Notes: a model not told the origin generated them from the sequence alone. A DNA stretch of 64,000 bases from Microbacterium sp. SLBN-146 (GCF_006715145.1 NZ_VFMR01000001.1:2046001-2110000); one strand, 5' to 3'; counted from the stretch's first letter, positions 1-9,134 are shown. Numbers and translations are program-made.

Positions 1-1495
1 TGAGCCGCCCGTGGAAGCGGGTCGTGGCGTCGTTCATGCCCTCGAAGACGACCGATTTGCCGAGGTGCTCGTACTTCGTCTGGATCGCGTCGAGCGCGGC
101 GACCGTCGAGGCATCCCAGACGTGCGATCGGGACATGTCGATGACGACACGGTCGGGATCGTGGGTGTACTCGAACTGCGTCGTGAGGTCGTTACTCGAT
201 GCGAAGAACAGCTCGCCGTCGACGGTGTAGTGGGCGACCGGCGCGTATCCGTCGTCGACGCGGCGCGTGACCGTCACGAAGTGGGCGACGCGACGCGCAA
301 AGAGGATCATCGCGGCGACGACGCCGACGCCGACCCCGATCGCGAGGTTGTGGGTCCAGACGGTGATGCCGACCGTCACCGCCATGACGAGCGTTTCGCT
401 CTTCGGCATCCGCTTCAGTGTCGATGGACGGATGCTGTGCCAGTCGAACGTCGCGACCGAGACGACGATCATGACCGCGACGAGAGCCGCCATGGGGATG
501 ATCGCGACGATGTCGCCGAGCACGAGGACGAGGACGAGAAGGAACACTCCGGCGAGGAAGGTCGAGATTCGCGTCCGCGCACCCGACGCCTTCACGTTGA
601 TCATCGTCTGGCCGATCATGGCGCAGCCGCCCATACCTCCGAACGCGCCGGAGAGGATGTTCGCAGCACCCTGGCCGAGGGCCTCACGGGTCTTGCGCGA
701 GTGCGTGTCGGTGATGTCGTCGACGAGCTTGGCCGTCATGAGCGACTCGAGGAGACCGACGATCGCCATCGCGGCGGCGAACGGGAAGATGATGCCGAGC
801 GTCTCCCACGTCAGTGGCACGTTGGGGATGAAGAGCTCCGGGAGGCTCTGCGGTAGTTCGCCCTGGTCGCCGACTGTGGGAACGCTGATGCCGAAGACGA
901 CGGCGGCACCCGTGAGCAGGACGATCGCGACGAGCGGTGCCGGGACGACGCGGGTGATGCGCGGCATCCCGTACATGATGAGGAGTCCGACGACGACGAG
1001 CGGGTAGACCATCCACGGGACGCCGATGAGCTGCGGGATCTGCGACACGAAGATCAGGATGGCGAGGGCGTTCACGAAGCCGACCATGACGCTGCGCGGG
1101 ATGAACCGCATGAGCTTCGCGACGCCGAGGACGGCGAGCACGATCTGGATGACACCGCCGAGAAGCACGGTCGCGATGAAGTAGTCCATGCCGTACTCGC
1201 GGGCAACAGGAGCGATGACGAGCGCGATCGCGCCCGTCGCTGCCGTGATCATCGCGGGCCGGCCGCCGAGGAACGAGATCGCGACCGCCATGACGAACGA
1301 TGAGAAGAGTCCGAGGCGCGGATCGACACCGGCGATGATCGAGAACGCGATCGCTTCGGGGATGAGAGCGATCGCGACGACGAGGCCCGCGAGGACCTCG
1401 CGCGTGAGGATGCGGGGGCTCCGGAGCGCCTGCAGCACGGTCGGTTCGATGCGGTAGCGGCTGGCAGGATCGGGTGTGGGGATGACAACGGTCAT
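1..1495 (-). CDS. SulP family inorganic anion transporter (3' end cut by window)
   Basis: Membrane carrier of the SulP/SLC26 family, expected to move sulfate, bicarbonate or a similar anion. About 498 residues are visible from the ATG at 1495; the C-terminus lies beyond base 1. The first ~400 residues are a run of hydrophobic helices, including [20 protein letters not shown] and the [15 protein letters not shown] segment typical of SulP proteins. A STAS domain begins near residue 430 ([20 protein letters not shown]). It is divergent from a MerR regulator across ~150 bp, a pairing that suggests local control. The substrate cannot be told from sequence. Confidence 0.9.
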   Translation of the reverse strand, partial: MTVVIPTPDPASRYRIEPTVLQALRSPRILTREVLAGLVVAIALIPEAIAFSIIAGVDPRLGLFSSFVMAVAISFLGGRPAMITAATGAIALVIAPVAREYGMDYFIATVLLGGVIQIVLAVLGVAKLMRFIPRSVMVGFVNALAILIFVSQIPQLIGVPWMVYPLVVVGLLIMYGMPRITRVVPAPLVAIVLLTGAAVVFGISVPTVGDQGELPQSLPELFIPNVPLTWETLGIIFPFAAAMAIVGLLESLMTAKLVDDITDTHSRKTREALGQGAANILSGAFGGMGGCAMIGQTMINVKASGARTRISTFLAGVFLLVLVLVLGDIVAIIPMAALVAVMIVVSVATFDWHSIRPSTLKRMPKSETLVMAVTVGITVWTHNLAIGVGVGVVAAMILFARRVAHFVTVTRRVDDGYAPVAHYTVDGELFFASSNDLTTQFEYTHDPDRVVIDMSRSHVWDASTVAALDAIQTKYEHLGKSVVFEGMNDATTRFHGRL

Positions 1496-1611
1496 GGGGC
1501 TCCATTCGGAACGGGCGAGGGTTGCTCGCGAGGGAGCGCACCGGTGCGCGGGGCTCCGTGAGCCCGAGGGGAGAAGATGGGAGTTCGCCGCGCGAAGAGC
1601 GGCCTCGATGA

Positions 1612-1637
1612 ACTCTACCGTAACGTGAGGGTTGGAA
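1612..1637. promoter_or_regulatory. Candidate MerR operator/promoter between SulP and MerR genes
   Basis: On the minus strand the divergent spacer holds CCCTCACGTTACGGTAGAGT, close to half of the CCTCACGTnACGTGAGG type of palindrome found near many actinobacterial MerR genes. TAGAGT (1617-1612 on minus) fits a TANNNT -10 box for the SulP gene. The palindrome is imperfect and no good -35 is seen. Confidence 0.35.
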
Positions 1638-1646
1638 CGGAGTCGC

Positions 1647-2018
1647 ATGCCCGAGCTGGGTACGATGCACATCGGCGAGCTCGCCGAACGCACGGGACTG
1701 TCGCTGCGGACGCTGCGGCACTACGACGAGATCGACCTGTTGACGCCGTCAGGGCGCAGTGAGGGCGGCTTCCGCCTCTACACCGCCGACGATGAGTCGC
1801 GGCTTCTGTTGATCCGTCGAATGAAGCCTCTCGGCTATTCGCTCGAGACGATGCGAGATCTGCTGAAGGTGATCGACGGACTCGCTGCCGACCCGGAGGA
1901 CGCCCAGCTTCGTGAGCACCTCGACGCGATCCGCGCGGAGGCGATCGAGCGTCGAGACAAGCTGCGTGGTCAGCTTGCGGCTGCCGACGAGTTCGTAGAG
2001 CAGCTCAACATCCGCTAG
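1647..2018 (+). CDS. MerR family transcriptional regulator
   Basis: A 123-residue DNA-binding regulator. The winged HTH covers about residues 7-75, starting HIGELAERTGLSLRTLRHYD, followed by a dimerising helix rich in Glu and Arg (residues ~80-123). There is no C-terminal cysteine cluster, so it is not an evident metal or redox sensor. ATG 1647 was chosen because GGAG lies 5-8 bases upstream; a TTG at 1632 and an ATG at 1665 are alternatives. It is divergent from the SulP transporter gene, which is its likely target. Confidence 0.88.
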   Translation: MPELGTMHIGELAERTGLSLRTLRHYDEIDLLTPSGRSEGGFRLYTADDESRLLLIRRMKPLGYSLETMRDLLKVIDGLAADPEDAQLREHLDAIRAEAIERRDKLRGQLAAADEFVEQLNIR

Positions 2019-2036
2019 CGCGGGGGCGGTGTGGTT

Positions 2037-2072
2037 GGGTGTGGGTGAGAGACCCCTCTCTCACCCACACCC
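2037..2072. terminator. Perfect 16-bp hairpin downstream of merR
   Basis: GGGTGTGGGTGAGAGA (2037-2052) is exactly complementary to 2057-2072 across a CCCC loop. It lies 19 nt after the merR stop between convergent genes, so it probably ends transcription. There is no U-tract, as is common in this G+C range. Confidence 0.7.
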
Positions 2073-2171
2073 GCTGCTCGTCGGGGCCTGGGGGACAGCC
2101 ATTCCCGTGGGGGCCGGTGGTGAGCAGGTTCGAGGACGGTTGTCCTCAGGTGTGCCCGGGGGCACATGCCG

Positions 2172-2209
2172 GTTCTCGGTTCGCGGGGACGATGCCGCGA
2201 ACCGAGAAC
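2172..2209 (-). terminator. Perfect 15-bp hairpin downstream of the YVTN gene
   Basis: GTTCTCGGTTCGCGG (2172-2186) pairs exactly with 2195-2209 over an 8-nt loop, starting 6 nt past the stop codon of the minus-strand beta-propeller gene. It is the expected terminator of that gene. Confidence 0.75.
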
Positions 2210-2215
2210 AGCGGG

Positions 2216-3515
2216 TCAGGGCTTCAGCTGAATGCGAGAAACGGTGTTCCCGCTGCGGCAGACCAGAAGGAACTTGCCGTCTGGGCTCATCGCCAGTTGC
2301 GCCGGCGTGTCACTGAGCTGAATGGCGGCTGTCACCGCTCCCGTCGCGGTGGAGACGCGCAAAATGCGATTGGTGTTGTACGCGCTCATGTAGACATAGG
2401 CGCCATCAGGGGTAATCGCCGTGCCCTGGGAGCCACCACCACCGGGAATCACTGCCCAGTTGGTCGGCACGCGTGTTGCGGTGTTCACTCGCGCCTGATT
2501 GGTGTCGCTATAGCTTGCAACGTACAGCGTGCTTCCATCGGGCGACATCGTCATCTGGTGGGGATTGGCCGGAACGCTGATCGAATGTGTGACCGCATTG
2601 CTTGCGGTGTTGATTCGGACGACGTTGGCCCCTGACCAGCGCGATGCCCACACGGCGCTGCCATCGGGGCTGAACTCGATCCCGAGAATGGCAGCTCCAC
2701 CGGTTGAGGGAACGCTGGCCGTCAGGGCATTCGTCGCCGTGCTGATCCGCTGAACTCCGACGTCATCTCCGACGAAGGCGTACGTGCCGTCCGGGCTGAT
2801 CGCCACACTGCGCGCACCTGTCACCGGCACGGTTGCGGTCACGGTGTTCGTCGACGTGTTGACCCGCTTCACCCCGCCGTTGTAGTCGTGGGTCACGTAC
2901 GCATACGATCCGTCGGGAGCGAAGGAGATGCCGTCGGGGTTCGGGGCCGTCGTGATCGTGGCTGTCACGGTGTTCGTGATGGTGCTGATCCGCGATACAT
3001 TCCCCGCAGCATTGCTGCTCACGAAGGCGAACGTGCCGTCGGGGCTGATCTCAATTGCGCGAGGTCCCACGCCGACCGCGATCGTGGCGGTGATGGGCAG
3101 GATGTCGAGCATGCTCGTGTTCGTGAGCGGGCCCGAGATGGCGGAGATTGTCGCGGTCGCGGCGGTGGTGCCGGTCGCTGTGATCGTCGTACTGATCTGT
3201 CCGGCCGAGTTGGTCACGCCGGTGCTGGGACTGAAGCTCAGCGAGCCGGGGGTGTCGCTGGTGAATGACACCGTCTGACCGGGCCAGGGATTGCCGTGCG
3301 AGTCAAGGACTGTCGCGGTCGCGGTGATAGGGAGGCCGGGGGAGATGCCGGTCGCTGTCTGGGTGAGGAGCAGCGTGGAGTTGGCGGAGGTGGCGTGGGC
3401 GGGTACGGCGGTGGTGAGGACGATGGCGGGGGTGGCGAGGGCTGCGGCGGTGAGGACCTGCCTGCGATTGAGGCCTACCCCTTCAGCGGGGGGGGGGGGG
3501 GGGGGGGGTATTCAT
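2216..3515 (-). CDS. Secreted YVTN beta-propeller protein, out of frame at a 5' poly-C tract
   Basis: ATG at 3515 follows a good GGAGG site 9 bases upstream. The message then reads Met-Asn-Thr and enters 21 consecutive C residues. With 21 the frame ends at TGA (3485-3483) after 10 residues; with 20 (or 23) it opens into a 432-residue protein. That protein has a twin-arginine type signal peptide (LNRRQVLTAAALA ... VPAHA), one Ig/invasin-like domain (LDSHGNPWPGQTVSFTSDTPG), then about seven YVTN-type blades, each with an SPDG or TPDG turn and a VxxxxTxTN motif. No in-frame ATG, GTG or TTG lies between the tract and the GTG at 3271, and a start there would lose the signal peptide. The role is probably extracellular or surface binding. 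Codon third positions are less G/C-rich than in neighbouring genes, hinting at acquisition. Confidence 0.75.
3488..3508. repeat. G21 mononucleotide run inside the start region of the YVTN gene
   Basis: Twenty-one uninterrupted G (plus strand) lie from the third codon of the YVTN gene onward. Runs this long are slip-prone in replication and hard to sequence, so the reading frame here is uncertain or variable. Confidence 0.9.
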
Positions 3516-3734
3516 GGCTGCGGTCCTCCAGGTAGTCGGGTATGCGCTCCGCGCCCGGGTCGTGAGATCCGGTGAAAGCAAGAGGACGGTACGGCGCAAC
3601 GAGCGAGGCCGGCATCCGGCGCAGGCGAAATCAGTGCGGTTGTCGGCCGGCGAATTCATCTTCCGCATCACCTCTGACACTGCGGCACGAGGTGTACGTA
3701 GCGTTCGTCCGCCCTCTCGTGGTTGGGTGTGTCC

Positions 3735-4469
3735 ATGGCTTCGGAGCAGGCGCGCGTTCCCTCGTCGCATCCCGACGAGCCTCACCAGCAGGGGCTTGCT
3801 CAGCGCCTCAACTGGCTGCGCGCGGGGGTGCTGGGAGCGAACGACGGCATCGTGTCCGTCGCGGCGATCGTTGTCGGTGTGGCGGGCGCGACGAGCGACA
3901 TCGCCCCGATCCTGACGGCGGGCATCGCGGGTCTCGTCGGTGGCGCGATCTCGATGGCCCTCGGCGAATACGTGTCGGTCAGCAGCCAGAGCGATAGCGA
4001 ACGTGCGCTCATCGCGAAAGAGAAGCGCGAACTGGCAGAGATGCCCGAGCAGGAGCTCGAGGAGCTCGCCGGACTGTACGAGGCGAAGGGCCTCACGCCC
4101 CAAACGGCCCGCCAAGTCGCGGTCGAACTGACGGCGCACGACGCCGTCGCAGCTCACCTGTCCGCGGAGCTCAATATCGACGAGGGCGATGTCGTCAGCC
4201 CGTGGCATGCCGCCGGTGCGTCCGCTCTCGCCTTCACCGTCGGGGCGATCCTTCCCATGCTCGCCATCCTGCTTCCGCCCGAGGCGTGGAGAGTGCCCGT
4301 CACCTTCGTGTCTGTTCTCGTCGCGCTCGTGCTGACGGGCTGGATCTCGGCGTGGATCGGCGGCAGCTCCAAGCCGAAGGCGATCTTGCGCATCGCGATC
4401 GGCGGAGCCGCAGCTCTCGTCGCGACCTACGGCATCGGCCTCCTGCTCGGAGCAACCGGAGTCGTCTGA
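3735..4469 (+). CDS. VIT1/CCC1 family transporter
   Basis: A 244-residue membrane protein of the vacuolar iron transporter (VIT1/CCC1) family, predicted to move Fe2+ or Mn2+ across the cytoplasmic membrane. The N-terminal half has the family signature LGANDGIVSVAAIVVGVAGA and two helices (residues ~30-80). A Glu-rich, non-membrane helical region spans ~90-145 and would bind the metal. Three more helices follow at ~160-244. ATG 3735 was preferred to upstream TTG/GTG codons. It stands alone, divergent from the YVTN gene with a 219-bp spacer in which no clear promoter is seen. Confidence 0.85.
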   Translation: MASEQARVPSSHPDEPHQQGLAQRLNWLRAGVLGANDGIVSVAAIVVGVAGATSDIAPILTAGIAGLVGGAISMALGEYVSVSSQSDSERALIAKEKRELAEMPEQELEELAGLYEAKGLTPQTARQVAVELTAHDAVAAHLSAELNIDEGDVVSPWHAAGASALAFTVGAILPMLAILLPPEAWRVPVTFVSVLVALVLTGWISAWIGGSSKPKAILRIAIGGAAALVATYGIGLLLGATGVV

Positions 4470-4547
4470 CAACTTGACCGGCGACCACCAAGGCCGTTGT
4501 CACTGACTCGGGTCGCCGTCGGCGCAATGTCGAGGCGGGGTGCCATC

Positions 4548-5237
4548 ATGGACGACATGACGACAGCGTTACTCGATCGGGCGATCTACTCCTACGCGGA
4601 CGTGGACCGACTGGTCGGGCTGCACACGGGGACCGCACGCCGATGGCTGGATGGCTACCAGCGGTCTGGTCGCTACTACGACCCCGTTCTGCGCGAGAGT
4701 CCGACCGGCCAGGAGGTCGTCACCTGGGGAGAGATGGTCGAGGCTCGATTGCTCGCCGAGTTTCGTAGCAAGCACGTTCCTGTGCAGCGGCTTCGGCCGG
4801 CGATTGTGAGGCTCCGCGATGAATTCGGTCGTTATCCTCTCGCGCACGCCCAGCCCTTCCTCGAAGTGGACGGCCGCGAACTGGTTCGAGCCGTTCAGGA
4901 AGAAGTAGGTGTCGACCGTCCCTTGCAGTTCGTGGTCGTCCGAAATGGACAGACCATCCTTACTGAAGCGATGCAACGCTTCAACGACACTGCGAGGTAC
5001 GAGGGCGGCGTGGTTGCAAGGTTGAGCCCCAGCCCCCGGACCCCGCAGGTCTCGATGGATCCTGAGCGCGCGTTCGGCCAGCCTGCAGTCCGAAATGTGC
5101 GTACAGATGCGCTTGCAGAGGCGTTTCGTGCGGGAACATCACGGGAAGAGTTGGCTGACCTCTACGACCTCGATCCGGGAGAAGTCGATTCGGCGATTCG
5201 GTTCGAAATGATCGCGAGTTCAGAGAACGCGGCCTGA
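4548..5237 (+). CDS. DUF433-type antitoxin with N-terminal HTH
   Basis: A 229-residue protein. Residues ~12-80 look like a MerR-like HTH (YSYADVDRLVGLHTGTARRW), and residues ~180-220 match DUF433, the small helical domain of VapB45-like antitoxins (AFRAGTSREELADLYDL). Its stop overlaps the start of the next gene (TGATG), the usual translational coupling of an antitoxin with its toxin. ATG 4548 was chosen; ATG 4527 or 4557 are possible. It would normally bind the PIN-like partner and repress its own operon; the partner is broken here. Confidence 0.75.
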   Translation: MDDMTTALLDRAIYSYADVDRLVGLHTGTARRWLDGYQRSGRYYDPVLRESPTGQEVVTWGEMVEARLLAEFRSKHVPVQRLRPAIVRLRDEFGRYPLAHAQPFLEVDGRELVRAVQEEVGVDRPLQFVVVRNGQTILTEAMQRFNDTARYEGGVVARLSPSPRTPQVSMDPERAFGQPAVRNVRTDALAEAFRAGTSREELADLYDLDPGEVDSAIRFEMIASSENAA

Positions 5238-5659
5238 TGGCCCGCGGGTTCGCGCCGGTGTACTTCACCGACGAGAACGCGCTCGGTCTCGGCAAACTCT
5301 TACGGCGGAAAGGACGCGACGACGTCGTCTACCCCGGTCATGAGAGTCTTCCCGAGGTCCCTCTGGGCACGCTCGATTTGGACTGGATGAACGTGATCGG
5401 TGTGCGCGGGTACATCGTGCTCACTCGTGATCGGCGTATCAGGACACGACCCGCCGAGTTGCTTGCATACCGGGAAAACGGCATCCGTTCGGTATGAATC
5501 GGTGCCAAGCAAGACCTCGGGCCGCAGGACCAGCTGGACCTGTTCGAACGCTATGAGGAACGGCTTCGGCGGGAGATCATCAAGCTCGGGGCAGGGCCCT
5601 GGGCGCTTGCCCTGTCCGCATCGGGAGTTCGGCCGCTCGCGGTCAAAGCGAACGTCTGA
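5237..5659 (+). pseudogene. PIN-like toxin gene interrupted by in-frame TGA
   Basis: The frame from ATG 5237 reads FAPVYFTDENALGLGKLL, a PIN-like (DUF5615/VapC45-type) N-terminus with acidic residues in FTDEN, DLDWM and LTRDRR, and ends at TGA 5495-5497 (codon 87). Reading on in the same frame gives 53 more open codons (IGAKQDLGPQDQLDLFERY through GPWALALSASGVRPL) to a second TGA at 5657. The tail fits the C-terminal half of the family, and TGA is one base from TGG (Trp). The simplest reading is a nonsense mutation that removed the toxin's C-terminal half. An 86-residue product with the acidic residues could still be made. Confidence 0.75.
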
Positions 5660-5664
5660 CAACC

Positions 5665-6531
5665 TCAGGCGCGTTCGATCGGCAGCCACAGCTCGGTGGT
5701 CGCGGTCGCAAAGTCGTCCGCGCGATCGAGGACGGCGACGATCGAGGGGCCCGGGCGGAGCCTCCAGGGATTCGAGGGGAACCAGTCCGTCGCTGTCGCG
5801 GCCCACGTCGACTGGAGCGACGCGGGATACTCCCCCTGCGAGAGGAACACCGCCCACGTCCCGGCGGCAACGTCGATCGCCTCGAGATCCGCTGGCACGG
5901 GCGTCGCGTCGGCGACGGCGACGCCGTGGAGGTAGGTCAGTTCGGTGCCCTCCGCATAATCGGGATCGACGTCGGCGCTCACCTGCAGGGGGCCGGACGG
6001 TTCTGCGCTGCTCAGCTCCTTCAAGCGGGCGTGCTCGGTCGCCGGCAGGGAAGTGATGAAGGACTGGATGTGAGGGTTGGTGCCCTCGTGGATGAGCGGC
6101 ACACGCGCAGTGTGGCCGATGAGGCGGAAGGCGGGACGGTCGATGATGCGGGTGTCCATGGTGATGTTCCCTTCTACAGTCAGGCGGAACCTGAGCGTCG
6201 GTTGCGTCTGAAGGGGGCCACCGTTTCGGCGCACATCGCCGGGACCGACACCGTGCACGGACCGGAACGCGCGACCGAACGCCTCGGTCGATCCGTAGCC
6301 GTACGTCACGGCGATCGATAGCAGCTCACCGTCACCGAGGACATCTGCCACCGCGACGGACATTCGTCGCCGGCGGACGTACTCCGACAGCGGTAGTCCG
6401 GCGAGCGACGAGAACATGCGGCGCAGGTGGTACTCCGTCGTGCCGAGCGTCGATGCCAAGCCTGCGATGTCGATCTCCTCCGTGAGGTGATCCTCGACAT
6501 ACTCGACGAGGCGATTGAGCTCTGCGATCAC
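5665..6531 (-). CDS. AraC family regulator with GyrI-like effector domain
   Basis: A 288-residue regulator. Residues ~3-105 are an AraC-type double HTH (LASTLGTTEYHLRRMFSSLA, then SIAVTYGYGSTEAFGRAFR). Residues ~125-287 are a GyrI-like small-molecule-binding domain ending in LWLPIE, as in Rob/SoxS-like multidrug regulators. The GTG start at 6531 has GGGGG just upstream. It lies downstream of, and on the same strand as, a DHA2 multidrug exporter gene, so it may sense exported compounds. Confidence 0.88.
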   Translation of the reverse strand: MIAELNRLVEYVEDHLTEEIDIAGLASTLGTTEYHLRRMFSSLAGLPLSEYVRRRRMSVAVADVLGDGELLSIAVTYGYGSTEAFGRAFRSVHGVGPGDVRRNGGPLQTQPTLRFRLTVEGNITMDTRIIDRPAFRLIGHTARVPLIHEGTNPHIQSFITSLPATEHARLKELSSAEPSGPLQVSADVDPDYAEGTELTYLHGVAVADATPVPADLEAIDVAAGTWAVFLSQGEYPASLQSTWAATATDWFPSNPWRLRPGPSIVAVLDRADDFATATTELWLPIERA

Positions 6532-6630
6532 GGTTCCCCCTTCGACCTCCAGCCTGCTCGCGCCCGCTGATCCGCACCCTACTATCGCGGTCCGATCCGG
6601 TCGGCGGCCGCCGGGTGCGGAGAAGTCCGG

Positions 6631-6706
6631 TAGGCTTGACAGTGATAGGCGAACTCTCATTCGTCTCGCCCCGGCCGCGTGGTAACGGTCGGGGCTTCTT
6701 CTTTTC
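6631..6706 (+). ncRNA. Possible small RNA with intrinsic terminator
   Basis: On the plus strand, opposite to both flanking genes, TAGGCT (6631-6636) could be a -10 box. About 30 nt later a 10-bp G/C stem (6668-6677 with 6686-6695, loop of 8) is followed by TTCTTCTTTTC. No ORF fits between them. It may be a short RNA of ~65 nt, or only a terminator. No known RNA family was recognised. Confidence 0.35.
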
Positions 6707-6718
6707 CTGAATCGCCTG

Positions 6719-8341
6719 CTACGTCGACTCTCGAGGCCTCGTCGCGACCGCGGGTTTGCCCACGACCTCATTCGGTATGCCGCGCGAGAAGAACAGCGAG
6801 AAGAGCGCGATGAGCACGAGTGCGAAGAAGGCGATCCGCAGCGACGACAACTGCGCGTCGGCGTAGAGCTGCGAGAGGGTCTGCGCATCGGCGGCGTCGA
6901 GTCCCGCATCCGTCCCGATCTTGTCGACGCTCGCGGCCGGAACGATCTCGACCCCGCCCGACGTGCGCTCCGAGATGGTCTGCTGCACCTCCGAAGGGAG
7001 ATCGCTCCCGGCCACGCCGGCGGCGAACGACGTCGCGAGCGCTCCGATGAGGATCGAGCCGACGAGGGCCGTCCCGAGCGACGATCCGAGGTTCTGGAAC
7101 ACGCCCTGCAGTCCGCCTACCTCGCTCGTGTCCTTCTCGGTCACCGCCGACATGTTCACGTTGCCGAGTTGTGATGCGAGCAGTCCCAACCCGGCGCCGG
7201 CGAAGAACATGCCCGTCCCGAAAATCCAGCTCGAGAGCTTCGGATCGATGGCGGACAGCAGGATGAGAGCGCTCGCGACAAGGATCCACTGGCCTACGCG
7301 GACGATCCGCCGGGGCGACCACACTTTCGACAGCCGTGTTCCCACGATCGACAGGAGGATGAGCGAGACGGAGAGCGGGAAGATCCGGATGCCGGTCTCG
7401 AGAGCATCCAGCCCGAGTGCCATCTGCAGGTAGACGGGCACCATGAAGAAGAGTCCCGCCGTCGTCGCGTACTGGGCGCCGAGTACCGCGAGACCGCTCC
7501 GCAACTGCCGGATCGAGAGCAGCGACACGTGGACGAGCGGTTCCTTCTCGTGCGCGATGAGGTGACGCTGGCGACGGAAGAAGAGCGCGACGACAGCGAT
7601 GCCGATGACGATGAACCATGCAGTGAGAGAGATCCCCAACGGGGCGATCGCGACGCCGTTGATCTCAGGCGAGGAGAGAGGCTTGATCCAGCCCCACACC
7701 TTGCTCTGCAGCATCCCGAACACGATGAGGAGCAGTCCTGCTGCCGAGAGCAGCACGCTCAGCAGATCGATGCGGATGGGACGCCGCTCCGCGGAGTCGG
7801 AGATGTGTCGGGCGAAGAAGACAACCGCCGCCATGATGACCACCTCGGCGATGAAGACGTAGCGCCAGCTGAAGTACGTCGTGACGAAGCCGCCGATCAG
7901 CGGACCTGCGGCCACGGCTGCTCCCGACAGGGCCCCGATCATCGCGAAGGCCGTGATTCGATCGGATCCCTCATAGTTGTCGGCGATCAGCGCCGCGATC
8001 GCCGGGATCACGAGCACCGCGCCGAGACCTTCGATGATCGACCAGCCGAGGAAGAGAACCGTCATGTTCGGGGCGAGCGCTGTCAAGAGCGACCCGGCGG
8101 CATAGACGATCGATCCGATGATGAGTGCTCGACGCCGGCCCCAGACATCGCCGAGCTTCGCGCCCAGCAGCATGAGCGACGCCATCGTCAGTGTGTAGAA
8201 GGTGATGGCGGACTGCATCGCCGCGACCGAGCTGTCGAGATCCTTGACGACGGCACCGATCGAGACGTTCATCACGGTGCCATCGAGCACCATGACGAAC
8301 TGCGCGCATCCCAGAGTGATGAGGACGGACCACTTCTTCAT
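6719..8341 (-). CDS. MFS transporter, DHA2 (14-TM drug:H+ antiporter) family
   Basis: A 540-residue exporter with about 14 predicted membrane helices. Motif A is present as LGAKLGDVWGRRRAL, and motif C-like glycines occur in the fifth helix (SGAAVAAGPLIGGF). An extracytoplasmic loop of ~70 residues precedes the last helix. Such proteins expel antiseptics, dyes or antibiotics using the proton gradient; the substrate cannot be inferred. ATG 8341 is the first Met before MKKWSVLITLG; longer upstream frames are unlikely. An ArsR-ArsC fusion gene lies upstream on the same strand, and AraC/GyrI is downstream. Confidence 0.88.
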   Translation of the reverse strand: MKKWSVLITLGCAQFVMVLDGTVMNVSIGAVVKDLDSSVAAMQSAITFYTLTMASLMLLGAKLGDVWGRRRALIIGSIVYAAGSLLTALAPNMTVLFLGWSIIEGLGAVLVIPAIAALIADNYEGSDRITAFAMIGALSGAAVAAGPLIGGFVTTYFSWRYVFIAEVVIMAAVVFFARHISDSAERRPIRIDLLSVLLSAAGLLLIVFGMLQSKVWGWIKPLSSPEINGVAIAPLGISLTAWFIVIGIAVVALFFRRQRHLIAHEKEPLVHVSLLSIRQLRSGLAVLGAQYATTAGLFFMVPVYLQMALGLDALETGIRIFPLSVSLILLSIVGTRLSKVWSPRRIVRVGQWILVASALILLSAIDPKLSSWIFGTGMFFAGAGLGLLASQLGNVNMSAVTEKDTSEVGGLQGVFQNLGSSLGTALVGSILIGALATSFAAGVAGSDLPSEVQQTISERTSGGVEIVPAASVDKIGTDAGLDAADAQTLSQLYADAQLSSLRIAFFALVLIALFSLFFSRGIPNEVVGKPAVATRPREST

Positions 8342-8459
8342 GGCATCGGCTTTCGACGAAGGGAGGCGCGGGCCTGAACGCTCACATTCAATACCCGGCG
8401 AGTGCGCGGGGCAATCGGTTCGCCGGTCGACGCGGTTGCGGACTGTGTGGCGCGCCGCC

Positions 8460-9134
8460 CTATGCGGCGGACAGGCGGGACGAGAACACGCGGATCCGCT
8501 CCCGCAGTGCTTCGAACGCGGCGTCGAAAGCGGCCGCGGTGCCCTCGACGGCGGGGTCGGCGATGGACCAGTGCAGATCGTCGCCGTCACGGAGGCGTTC
8601 GTGGGCGTCGTCGCACACCGTGATGATGAGATCACCGTCGGCCTTCACGTCGTCGATGTGCCGTGGGCGCCGTGAGGTGTCGAGGTCGAGGCCATGCCGC
8701 GAGGCGCTCGCGGCAGCACCCGGATTGATCGCACCCGCGGGCAGCGTGCCGGCCGAGGCCGCGGGCACGGCGCTGGCATCACGCCAGATCACCTCCGCCA
8801 GCTGCGACCGGGCGGAGTTCGCCGTGCAGACGAAGAGGACGCGATCGGGCGCCGAGACGCTCGCGGGCGCGAGGGTCTCGAAGATCTCGGGCCGCAGGCC
8901 CACATAGCTTCGACGGCGGTCGAACTCCGAACGCGTGCGGGCGATGATCTCCGCCGCCTCGAGAGTACGGAGGTGATGGGCGACCAGGTTGGATCGGAGG
9001 TCGAGGGCCGCGGCGATCTCGGACGACGACAGATCGCCCATCGTCAGCAGATCGACGATGCGCAGCCGAGTCTGATCAGCGAGGGCGGCGAAGATCCCCA
9101 CCCGTCGTTCGAGGTCAGTCATCGACCCATGCAT
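8460..9134 (-). CDS. ArsR-type HTH fused to low-molecular-weight phosphatase / arsenate reductase
   Basis: A 224-residue fusion. Residues ~8-85 are an ArsR winged helix (DQTRLRIVDLLTMGDLSSSE). Residues ~97-222 are an LMW protein tyrosine phosphatase/arsenate reductase domain with the P-loop VCTANSARS (Cys103, Arg109) and the general-acid Asp in IADPAVEG. Stand-alone arsR and arsC genes normally sit with arsB/acr3, but no arsenite pump is nearby. The partner could be the DHA2 exporter downstream. The HTH lacks the classic CxC arsenic site. The start may be 9134 or ATG 9122. Confidence 0.85.
   Translation of the reverse strand: MHGSMTDLERRVGIFAALADQTRLRIVDLLTMGDLSSSEIAAALDLRSNLVAHHLRTLEAAEIIARTRSEFDRRRSYVGLRPEIFETLAPASVSAPDRVLFVCTANSARSQLAEVIWRDASAVPAASAGTLPAGAINPGAAASASRHGLDLDTSRRPRHIDDVKADGDLIITVCDDAHERLRDGDDLHWSIADPAVEGTAAAFDAAFEALRERIRVFSSRLSAA

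Noticed and set aside
2216..3271. Shorter YVTN protein starting at GTG 3271
   Set aside because: It would begin inside an Ig-like strand and lose the signal peptide, and it lacks a ribosome site; the ATG at 3515 has a strong one.
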